From Dokdonella sp041395345 (GTDB lineage: Bacteria > Pseudomonadota > Gammaproteobacteria > Xanthomonadales > Rhodanobacteraceae), in NCBI RefSeq assembly GCF_041395345.1, contig NZ_JAWLAR010000011.1, positions 1-64,000 on the forward strand: a stretch of 64,000 nt of DNA, in the 5' to 3' direction. Shown one piece after another: positions 52,569-60,610 of the stretch. Positions within the stretch are counted from its first letter, which is position 1; the number at the start of each line of letters is the position of its first letter. The translations under genes were made by a program, and so were the position numbers. The notes under the pieces are model-generated. The model was given only the letters and a program-made list of their open reading frames with translations, had not been told where the DNA came from and did no database searches.

Positions 52569-55500
52569 TCAATCGAACCCGTTGGCAAAAATCCGGTCGG
52601 ATGGAACAGGCGCGGTGAGGATGAAGTTGAAGAGATTGTTGTTCAGATCCGGATCGCTGGCGGCGATGTCTTGATCGATCATTGCCGCGACCTGGCCGGG
52701 CGAGGTGGACCCAGGCCAGCTCGCGGTGACTGCAAGGATTATCGGCGCACGGTTGGGGAGCAGACTTGTGCTGTCGAGCCTGAGCAAATTGCCCGCGAGC
52801 AGCTGCAGTGATCCAGCGCAGGCTGTGCCGCCGCGCTGGCAGCCGAAATTGGTGACAGTGAGGCCGTCAGGCAGATCGATCTGGGCGGAAGCACCGTCGG
52901 CAATACTTGGGCCGAGATCGTTGAAACTGGTATTGATTGAGACGGTTTGCCCGTTCCAGCTATGGTTCATTGCCAGCACCGCCATGTCAGTTACGCGCGT
53001 GATCGGCTGGCTGAATTGCACATCGTTGTTGCCGGGATTGTTGTCCCGGGTGCCGCCAATCGCGATGGGCGAGGTTACCTGACCGTTGACAACAAAGTTT
53101 CCCGAGCTGGCCAACTCGGTCAGGGTGCCTGTGGCAAAAACAGTAGCGGTGCCACCAACTGGCAAGCTCAGGCCGACATCGATCTCGCTGCCCAGGCACA
53201 CACCCGAGCACCAGGCCGGCGCGCTGCAACTGCCGCCGGCGGAGGTGACGCAAGCCCAGCCGGGGTTGTCCAGGCGGTCGGTCAATCCGGTCGGCAGGCT
53301 GGAGCGGAAACGGCCGTTGCTGGTGGCAACCGGACCATTGTTGGTGACCGTCCAGGTCAGATTCATCGTATCGCCACCGACGGGAACGCTGCCGCTGACC
53401 GTCACGCCGAGATCGGCGATGGCGGGTGGAGAAGCCGTGCAGTCCAGATCCAGGGTCCAGTCATTGAGCTGACCGCTATCGCCACCGGCGAGGTCTTCGA
53501 TGGTCAAGGTCCAAATGCCGTTGCTGCTGGCTCCGTTGTTGCCGGTGGTGCGGCGTCCGGCGAGTTGGGACAGGGCGGTGAATGGCTGGCGTTCGCCCGA
53601 CAGGGCCGGATCGATCACCGGGATTCCGCAAGAGGTGTGTGCGGGCAGACCAGCCGTGTCGTCGAACATGGCCAGCACATTGTTCTCGTCGCAGCTTCCG
53701 GCACTGCTGTTGGCCGGTGACTGCGGACGATTGAGCAAGCTGACGATGCCCTCACTGCCGCCTATGAAGACCTGCCCATTCGGATCGGTCAGCGTGACAC
53801 GCAGATCGCCAAGGTAGCTGTGGCTGAGGTCGATGCCGACACGGACGCTGTTGATGTAATTGCAGCTGCCGCCATTGATCAGGTTGATCATGCTGCTGAC
53901 CGAGCCCTGATCTGGAATCGCGGCCGAACAGTTGCCGTTGATGCCACTACTCGAACAACGGGTGCCATCGAGTGGAGGTTGATTGGCGTTGATCTGGAAG
54001 TCGGCGCGCACACGATCACCGAGCGAACTCCAGGTGTTGTGGCCGCGAATGCCGCCAACGTAGAGCTGGACGATGCTGCTGCCGCCATCGCTGGCGGGTG
54101 CCGTGCCGCGTACCTGCAGCCAGTCGCCGTTCTTGACCCAACGCGGCGCACTCGACCAGGTGCCGAAGCCGATGCGCAGATCGCCGTTGATCGGATAAGC
54201 AGGCACGTTCACGCCGCTCCCCAGCCCGGTGACTTGGACAAAATCGGACTCGGCGCGGCTGTTGGGCCGTGCTGAGCCTGCATTGAAGCTGATTGCGTTC
54301 GCCTGGATATCCCAGGGAGAAGCCGAAAATGCGTTGCCAACGAACTGCGTGAGCAGTGGACGCAGACGTGTGGTGGTGCTGCTAGTGTTCGGATAGCCCT
54401 GGGCGATGCTGGAGATGGCAAGGATGCGCCCGGCACGGTTGAGGGCAATATCACGACCTGCCTCCACCCCGTTGTCGCAACGTGAATTGAAGCTCGCTGA
54501 GGGGAACCATTCAAACTGGCCATTGGCGGCAAAACCGGTGTCGGCGTTGCCGTCGTGCAGGCGACGAGTGATGTTTAGATAGGCATTGTCGACCTGACAA
54601 GTCCCTGGTTGGCGCAGGCTCTGGCTCAGCATCAATACCCGACCATCCGGTCCCAGCGCGCCACCTCCGAAGCTGAGTCGGCCGCCGGCGCCAACGGCTG
54701 TGATGGATTGCTGCGTCAACGGACTATTGCCTCCGTTGGTGGGCCAGTCGGCCCACAGCAACTCTGGAAGATAGCCAGTGCCCTGATCGTGGCGTGGCAT
54801 GCCTGTGCGGAAGTTGCCGCCGGGCAAGGGCCAAAGCAGTTCGCTGCCGATGGGCGCGGAAAAGCCGTTGAAGGGGCCTGACTGGAATTCGACTGCAGGT
54901 ATGAAGCCGGTGTCAATATTGCCGTCATAGCCGACCCGCAAGGTATTGGTCTGTCGGGACGTGTCCAATTCGCCAAGTTCCACCAGCAGCCCAAAGCCAG
55001 GCTGTTCGGAGATCGCGAATACGGTCTTCAGCACGAGGTTTTGAATGGATGGGAACACAAGGTAGCCATCGCCCTGGAATCGCGGGTCGTAGTAGCCTCG
55101 CTCATCAAGCATGACCAGATAGCCATAGCGCGCCCGACCCGCGAAACCGTCGATATCGGCAGAGCCGCCAAGCACGATTCGACCATCGCCAAGCTGTTCG
55201 ACTGCGTTGCAATCGGAATTTTGCACATCGGGGTGACCCATCAGCACCACGCCATCGAATGAGCCAGGAGCCCACATCACGTCCTGCTGACCATTGATGT
55301 CAAGCCGGGCAACAAAGCCGGCCTTTCGGTTGGAAAGTTCAGCGGTTCCGCAAACCAGGGCACTACCATCCGGTAAAACCAGAATGTCATTGACACGCAT
55401 GCCATTCACAGCAGCGCGACTGAGCGTGGCGACACCGGCGCTGCCGTAGGAGGCATCCGCCAGGCCGCTCGGCAACAGGCGACCAACCCGCGCAACCGGG

Positions 55501-55724
55501 TAAAAGCCCGACTCAACATCGTCTCCGCCAATCACGATGCGACCTTCGTGATCGTATGCGGCAGCCTTGAACTCGCGATCCCCATCTATGCCTGGCAGCG
55601 ACGGGAGCGGATTCTCAAGCTCGCCATTGATACCGAAGCTGGTGTCAAATTGGGGGAATTGGGCATACGCGGTGGTCATGGCAAGGGCGAGCAGGGCAAA
55701 AATGGGCAAGCTTGGAAGGCGCAT
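52569..55724 (-). CDS. Large secreted protein with delta-60-like repeats, P-domain and DUF11-like domains
   Basis: The 1051-residue protein has a signal peptide (MRLPSLPIFALLALAMTTAYAQ). Residues ~25-480 form repeats of the delta-60 / beta-propeller type (GRIVIGGDDVESG, LPDGSALVCGTAELS, GDGRIVLGGSADIDG). A proprotein-convertase P-domain lies near 585-765 (VRVGIDLSHSYLGDLRVTLTDPNG, GIWTLTIEDLAGGDSGQLNDWTLDLDC). Two Ig-like DUF11 domains follow (LTWTVTNNGPVA). It ends SDRIFANGFD, a short tail resembling C-terminal motifs of secreted xanthomonad-group proteins. No protease active site is seen. Likely an extracellular adhesive or structural protein. Confidence 0.78.
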   Translation of the reverse strand: MRLPSLPIFALLALAMTTAYAQFPQFDTSFGINGELENPLPSLPGIDGDREFKAAAYDHEGRIVIGGDDVESGFYPVARVGRLLPSGLADASYGSAGVATLSRAAVNGMRVNDILVLPDGSALVCGTAELSNRKAGFVARLDINGQQDVMWAPGSFDGVVLMGHPDVQNSDCNAVEQLGDGRIVLGGSADIDGFAGRARYGYLVMLDERGYYDPRFQGDGYLVFPSIQNLVLKTVFAISEQPGFGLLVELGELDTSRQTNTLRVGYDGNIDTGFIPAVEFQSGPFNGFSAPIGSELLWPLPGGNFRTGMPRHDQGTGYLPELLWADWPTNGGNSPLTQQSITAVGAGGRLSFGGGALGPDGRVLMLSQSLRQPGTCQVDNAYLNITRRLHDGNADTGFAANGQFEWFPSASFNSRCDNGVEAGRDIALNRAGRILAISSIAQGYPNTSSTTTRLRPLLTQFVGNAFSASPWDIQANAISFNAGSARPNSRAESDFVQVTGLGSGVNVPAYPINGDLRIGFGTWSSAPRWVKNGDWLQVRGTAPASDGGSSIVQLYVGGIRGHNTWSSLGDRVRADFQINANQPPLDGTRCSSSGINGNCSAAIPDQGSVSSMINLINGGSCNYINSVRVGIDLSHSYLGDLRVTLTDPNGQVFIGGSEGIVSLLNRPQSPANSSAGSCDENNVLAMFDDTAGLPAHTSCGIPVIDPALSGERQPFTALSQLAGRRTTGNNGASSNGIWTLTIEDLAGGDSGQLNDWTLDLDCTASPPAIADLGVTVSGSVPVGGDTMNLTWTVTNNGPVATSNGRFRSSLPTGLTDRLDNPGWACVTSAGGSCSAPAWCSGVCLGSEIDVGLSLPVGGTATVFATGTLTELASSGNFVVNGQVTSPIAIGGTRDNNPGNNDVQFSQPITRVTDMAVLAMNHSWNGQTVSINTSFNDLGPSIADGASAQIDLPDGLTVTNFGCQRGGTACAGSLQLLAGNLLRLDSTSLLPNRAPIILAVTASWPGSTSPGQVAAMIDQDIAASDPDLNNNLFNFILTAPVPSDRIFANGFD

Positions 55725-55819
55725 TTCGATGCAGCTCCGTGGTTAGGGATGCGCAATACGAACCACGTTTCGTGCCAATCAATAATTGAAAGAAAAACAA
55801 CAAGATAGAGTTTATTCCT

Positions 55820-55876
55820 GTTCGCGGGTCCGAACTGTGGCGGGTACCCTCCAAAGGATTGTTCGCAAACGCGAAC
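55820..55876 (+). promoter_or_regulatory. Two 16-bp palindromic operator candidates upstream of the FHA activator gene
   Basis: GTTCGCGGGTCCGAAC (55820-55835) and GTTCGCAAACGCGAAC (55861-55876) share the form GTTCG-N6-CGAAC. Their starts are 41 bp apart, near four helical turns. They lie 84 and 43 bp before the ATG at 55919, a typical place for a dimeric regulator. Confidence 0.5.
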
Positions 55877-55918
55877 TGGCGCGATATGCTTGCAGGCGTG
55901 GGGAGCAGGGGGTTTCTG

Positions 55919-57676
55919 ATGCAGCGGCTTCGCGTTCATCTTGAAGTAATGGAGCCATCCTCCGTTGAGCTTTCCCGACGCCAACTCGATGTCGGGCGCT
56001 ACCGGATCGGACGCAGCCCTGAATGCGAGATCCACGTCGCCATGAATGGCTTGTCGCGTGAACATGCCGTGTTCGATGTGCTTCCCAATGGTGGCGTTGT
56101 CGTCGAGGATCTTGGATCAACCAATGGCACCCGCGTAGATGGCGAGCGGATTTCGCGCATCGCAATCAGGCATGACGCCATGGTTGATGTTGGCCTCCTG
56201 CGTCTGCGATTGACTGAAAGCGACTCTGCGTTCGATGCACTGGGCTATCGAGTCGAGTCTGCTGCAGTACCGCATGCCGATAGTGCTGAAGTCGTCCATA
56301 CCCCAGCGCTGGATGGCACCCAGATGCTTACCTTGCGCAACCGCCTGCGTGATGCCTTTTGGCAGTCACTCGCCAGCGAGGCGGAGACGTTCAGGCAGGT
56401 TTGTGATGCAATTCTGTCTGCGTCACGCAGCATTCTCGAGGTCGATGCATTGAGGATCGAACAACTGGACGCTGGAGGTGAACGACTGATCCTTCGCGCG
56501 TTGGGCGATCCTTCGGCGGCGGGGCAGATACTTGCAGCGCACGGTCGCTACCGGATCTGTGGCCCGGCAATGCCGGTGAATGTGGATCAACATCTGGTCG
56601 AGATGTTGACCGGCTTGCTCGCATGGCTGCCAGAGCCGAAGGAGCCGGAGACCGTGCCGGCGTCCATGCCGCATTCGCTGCCTGGCGTGGCGACTGCCGA
56701 TCCCATCCTGCGTCGGCGTCTCGAAGCGCTCGGGCGGGTTGCCCGCAGTCGTGTGGCCATCCTCTTGCTCGGCGAAACGGGGGTTGGCAAGGACGTGCTT
56801 GCGCGTTGGGTGCATGAAGTCTCTCCGCGTCGGGCCGGGCCGTTTGTCGCGATCAACTGCGCCGCATTGCCGCGTGATCTGCTTGAAGCCGAATTGTTTG
56901 GTGTCGAAAAGGGTGCGGCTACCGGTGTGACAGCGCGGCCGGGTGTGTTCGAGCGTGCCCATGGAGGAACGCTGTTTCTTGATGAACTCGGTGACATGCC
57001 CATGGAAACCCAGGTGCGTCTGTTGCGCGCGCTGGAAGACGGACGCATCCATCGGGTCGGTGGTCATGAGTTGATCGAGGTTGATGTGCGCTTGCTCAGT
57101 GCCACCAATCGTGATCTGCAATTGGCTGTCGAGGAGAAGCAGTTTCGACTGGACCTCTATCATCGAATTGCCGGATTCGAGAGCGTGATTTCGCCGTTGC
57201 GTGAACGCCGCTTCGACATTGCACCACTGGCCATACATTTCTTTCATCGTGCGCTGGACAATGCGGGTATCCATGGCAAGGGCATCACTGAAGCAGCCTT
57301 GCAGGATCTCTACCATGCAGAGTGGCGCGGAAACATCCGCGAACTGCGACAGGCAGTGGAAAGCGCCACGGCACTCCTGGCAAACGGTGAAACACTGGAC
57401 CGCCAGCACTTGCCGCCGCGCCTCCGTGGCACGGCCGATGTCGATGCCGGGCGCGCACCGTTGACGTTTGCTCGTGAAGGGCAGGTCGAGAGTCTTGCCG
57501 ATGCGGTGGCCAGGGCCGAGCGAGTCGCGCTGGAGCAGGCGATTGATGCAGCTGGGGGAGATCCGGAAATTGCGCGCGGCTTGCTGGGGATCGGCAAGAC
57601 CACCTATTACAAGAAGATCAAGGAACACGAGATCACGCGTGAGTCGCTTTCTGAAGATCCGCGGGGCAAGCACTGA
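55919..57676 (+). CDS. FHA-domain sigma-54-type AAA+ transcriptional activator
   Basis: The 585-residue regulator has an N-terminal FHA domain (YRIGRSPECEIHVAMNGLSREHAVFDV, DLGSTNGTRVDGERI) that should bind phosphothreonine. A GAF-like middle part and the AAA+ domain follow, with Walker A ILLLGETGVGKDVLARWVHE and Walker B GTLFLDELGD. A Fis-type HTH ends the protein (DPEIARGLLGIGKTTYYKKIKEH). The usual GAFTGA loop that contacts sigma-54 reads GAATGV, so sigma-54 dependence is uncertain. The ATG at 55919 has AGGGGG upstream. Two bases separate it from a Ser/Thr kinase gene, whose product may phosphorylate its ligand. Confidence 0.88.
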   Translation: MQRLRVHLEVMEPSSVELSRRQLDVGRYRIGRSPECEIHVAMNGLSREHAVFDVLPNGGVVVEDLGSTNGTRVDGERISRIAIRHDAMVDVGLLRLRLTESDSAFDALGYRVESAAVPHADSAEVVHTPALDGTQMLTLRNRLRDAFWQSLASEAETFRQVCDAILSASRSILEVDALRIEQLDAGGERLILRALGDPSAAGQILAAHGRYRICGPAMPVNVDQHLVEMLTGLLAWLPEPKEPETVPASMPHSLPGVATADPILRRRLEALGRVARSRVAILLLGETGVGKDVLARWVHEVSPRRAGPFVAINCAALPRDLLEAELFGVEKGAATGVTARPGVFERAHGGTLFLDELGDMPMETQVRLLRALEDGRIHRVGGHELIEVDVRLLSATNRDLQLAVEEKQFRLDLYHRIAGFESVISPLRERRFDIAPLAIHFFHRALDNAGIHGKGITEAALQDLYHAEWRGNIRELRQAVESATALLANGETLDRQHLPPRLRGTADVDAGRAPLTFAREGQVESLADAVARAERVALEQAIDAAGGDPEIARGLLGIGKTTYYKKIKEHEITRESLSEDPRGKH

Positions 57677-57678
57677 CC

Positions 57679-60330
57679 ATGCGCGGCGACGATGCCACTG
57701 ACCTGATCGACCTCAGTGAGGCCCTGCTGGCGCCCGATTCCGGCGGGCAACTGCGCGACTGGGGTGGCCAGCAGTTCGGTCGGTACAGGTTGCAGCGGCT
57801 ACTGGGTCGTGGCGGCATGGGGCAAGTCTATCTAGCGGAACAGAGCGCGCCGGTGCAGCGCAACGTCGCCATCAAGTTGGCCCAGGGCACGCGACTGGAT
57901 CTCTCAGCCCGAGCTCTGTTTGAAGTAGAGCGGCAAGCGCTGGCACGCATGTCGCATCCGGGAATCGCCCAGTTGTTTGATGCCGGGACCACCAATGATG
58001 GCACGCCCTTTTTCGCCATGGAATTCGTTGATGGAGAGACGCTTGATGCCTTTGTCAGGAAGCATGGCGTATCGCTGGATATGCGCCTTGTCCTGTTCGA
58101 GGGCGTCTGCCGGGCGGTCGAACATGCGCACCGTCGCGGCGTGCTGCACTGCGATCTGAAGCCGTCCAATGTACTGGTATCGGAACTCGATCAGGGCTGG
58201 CAGCCGCGTCTGATTGATTTTGGCGTGGCGCGAAGTCTCAGCCGCGCGGGGCATGCGCAGAGCGTTGGTACCCCTGCCTACATGAGTCCCGAACAGGCCA
58301 CTGCAAGCGCCATCCTGGATACACGCAGCGATGTGTTCGCGCTCGGTGTCATTTTGTACGAACTGGCTACCGGGCAGCGTTATCGCGATTTCGAAGCCTG
58401 CAGGGATTTGCCAGCCGAGAAGATTCGAAGCCGCATCCGTGAAGGGCAACCGCCATCCTGGCCGGCACAACCGTCAAGCGATGATGGCGTGTCTGGATTT
58501 CGATGGCATGAGTTGTCGTGCATTGTTGCAAGAGCCACGCAAACCGATCCGGAGTGTCGCTACGGTTCCGCTGCGGAACTGGCTGACGAGGTGCTGCGCT
58601 GGAGGAAACGACAGGCTGTGCTGGCAGTTGGGGATTCGGGCTTCTATCGAATGCGCTGCGTGGTACGACGTCACCGACTCGCCGTGTTTCTGGGAGCCCT
58701 GGTTCTGGTTTCGCTGGCCGCAGGCTTGCTGTTGACGCAGCGGGCACTCGACCTTGCCCAACAACAGCGCGATCTGGCCACCGGGCGTCAGGTTGAGCTG
58801 GAGAAGACCGTTGCATTCCAGCGCGATCTGCTGACCCGCATGGACCTGCCGCGCTTCAGCGCGCGACTGGTCGCATTAATGGCTGAAAAGCAGGACCGCC
58901 GCGATATGGAGCATGGCCTACCCACAACGGGCGATCAGCTTGCGGAGCAATTGCTGGCATTGGCTCCGGTGGACGCGGTTCGCGATTTGCTTGGCGAACA
59001 ATGGCTCGATCCTGCGGTTGACCTGCTCGATGCCAGCGGCAGCGCGAACGCGGCGCAAATGCTCCTGCTGCTTGGCCAGATCAACCGCCGCATGTCGCGT
59101 TTGCAGGAAGCCTCGTCGTTGGTAGAGCGTGCACGCCAGGAGTTCCAACGGACCGGCGACCTGAATGCCGAGCTGGCTGCGCGCTTCGAAGCCGCGCGCA
59201 TTGTCCAGGATCTAGGCCAATCGACAACGGCGTTCAAGTCGATGCAGGAGGTAGTCACCGCTATTCGCGAGAACCTGCCGGAAAGCGCGCCGCTGCGCCT
59301 TCAGGCTGAGGAAGTGTGGGGAACAGCCCTGGTCAATCAGGGCCGCTATGCGGACGCCCTTGAAGCGTTTGCTGTGCCGCTGCGCATCGGCATTGAGCAG
59401 GAGCGCGATGATGTCGCGTTCCGTGGTCTGCAATCGCTGCAGCAACGCACACTGCTTTATGCAGCAGGTCAATGCGATGACGACCTGCTTGAGCGGATGC
59501 GGACTACGAGGGATGCCTGGAGTGCGCTCGCGGATACGGCCAGTCGTGCAGGCAGCCACTACAATCTGGGCAGTTGTCACTTTTGGCGCGGCGAATACCG
59601 CGCGGCTCTGCCAGAGTTCACCCAGGCCGTCGAGCAGTACAGGCTCCATTTTGGTGACTACCATCCAAAGTTGGCATCATTTCGATCAATGCAGCATCTC
59701 GCCGCGCTCGGCGCAGGTGAGCTGGATGGCCTCGAAGCACCCTTCACCCTGGCCGTTCGGGATGCAGAACGCGCCAGCGGGGTGAACAGTGTGACCGCGA
59801 TGATTGCCAGACAGGCGCTCAGTGAATTGTGGTCGCGCCAAGGCAGGCACGCGAAGGCACTTGAATCCTATCGACAACTGCTTCGTGACGCGACAGAGAG
59901 TGGTGAGGTCAATCCATCCCTGGTCATCACCTGGCGCAGTTTTCTTGCCCACGCCGAAGCTCGGGCGGGCGGGATCAACGCTGCGCTGCAATCATTTGAC
60001 CAGGCGATCGCTGATTGTGCCGTAACGCAGCAGTCCGATGCTGCAGATTGCTTGCAACTGCAACTCGACCGGATGAGTTTCGCTGTGGATCCGCCCGATC
60101 AGCTTGTTCTGATGGCTGAAGAGTTGTGCGAGAAGATCGATGCAGTAACCGACGAAAGGGCTTTGCTAAGAAGTCGTTGTACTGCCGTGTGGCTTGATGT
60201 GCTCGACCGGTCTGGAAACAGTGCCCGGCGTGACGAGCTGCGCAGGCAGCGTCTCGGCTGGCTGGACCGCGAGCGGATCCACGCCTATGGAGATGAGGAT
60301 CAAGCCCAGTTGCTTCCCTGGGTCTTGTGA
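57679..60330 (+). CDS. Membrane-anchored Ser/Thr protein kinase with TPR-like sensor region
   Basis: The 883-residue protein has a Hanks-type kinase domain at ~33-300: glycine loop LLGRGGMGQVYLAEQ, lysine in VAIKLA, catalytic loop HCDLKPSNVLV, DFG in LIDFGVAR and GTPAYMSPEQ. The catalytic loop has HCD in place of HRD, so it is a non-RD kinase. A membrane helix at ~331-352 follows. The C-terminal half (~440-860) is helical with TPR-like repeats (RYADALEAFAVPLRIG, HAKALESYRQLLRDA). It overlaps no gene but starts two bases after the FHA activator, suggesting one signalling unit. Confidence 0.9.
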   Translation: MRGDDATDLIDLSEALLAPDSGGQLRDWGGQQFGRYRLQRLLGRGGMGQVYLAEQSAPVQRNVAIKLAQGTRLDLSARALFEVERQALARMSHPGIAQLFDAGTTNDGTPFFAMEFVDGETLDAFVRKHGVSLDMRLVLFEGVCRAVEHAHRRGVLHCDLKPSNVLVSELDQGWQPRLIDFGVARSLSRAGHAQSVGTPAYMSPEQATASAILDTRSDVFALGVILYELATGQRYRDFEACRDLPAEKIRSRIREGQPPSWPAQPSSDDGVSGFRWHELSCIVARATQTDPECRYGSAAELADEVLRWRKRQAVLAVGDSGFYRMRCVVRRHRLAVFLGALVLVSLAAGLLLTQRALDLAQQQRDLATGRQVELEKTVAFQRDLLTRMDLPRFSARLVALMAEKQDRRDMEHGLPTTGDQLAEQLLALAPVDAVRDLLGEQWLDPAVDLLDASGSANAAQMLLLLGQINRRMSRLQEASSLVERARQEFQRTGDLNAELAARFEAARIVQDLGQSTTAFKSMQEVVTAIRENLPESAPLRLQAEEVWGTALVNQGRYADALEAFAVPLRIGIEQERDDVAFRGLQSLQQRTLLYAAGQCDDDLLERMRTTRDAWSALADTASRAGSHYNLGSCHFWRGEYRAALPEFTQAVEQYRLHFGDYHPKLASFRSMQHLAALGAGELDGLEAPFTLAVRDAERASGVNSVTAMIARQALSELWSRQGRHAKALESYRQLLRDATESGEVNPSLVITWRSFLAHAEARAGGINAALQSFDQAIADCAVTQQSDAADCLQLQLDRMSFAVDPPDQLVLMAEELCEKIDAVTDERALLRSRCTAVWLDVLDRSGNSARRDELRRQRLGWLDRERIHAYGDEDQAQLLPWVL

Positions 60331-60358
60331 AAGCGTCCCGCCTGCTTGCACACACTTC

Positions 60359-60610
60359 GAGGCAACGCTGACCCAGTGGCGCAATCGTCACCAGACCTGC
60401 CTGCGTGCAGATCGCGGCGCGCTGGCGCCGATGGAATGGCCGTCATTCAAGGGTGCGCAACAAAGAGATGTGCACAGACAGGCGTCGCCCAACCGGTTGA
60501 TTGTTGTTGAAACGGGTGGTGCTCGGAAGGCCCGCCATGCGCACCGCGCGGCACACATGGCGAACTTTCTGAACACCATGACGCTTGCGCCACTGGGTCA
60601 GCGTTGCCTC
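60359..60610. repeat. MITE-like inverted-repeat element, copy 2
   Basis: A 252-bp element has perfect 26-bp terminal inverted repeats; the left end starts GAGGCAACGCTGACCCAGTG. Its left ~40 bp and a central block (CAGACAGG, then GCCCAACCGGTTG, then a GGTCCGCCA-like stretch) match copy 1 read backwards; about 100 bp more is unique. It has no open frame of note. Its right end supplies the stop codon of the minus-strand beta-helix gene. Confidence 0.75.

Noticed and set aside
55755..55785. Sigma-54 (-24/-12) promoter for the large secreted protein
   Set aside because: TGGCAC is present on the minus strand, but the required GC at -12 is GG, so the match fails.
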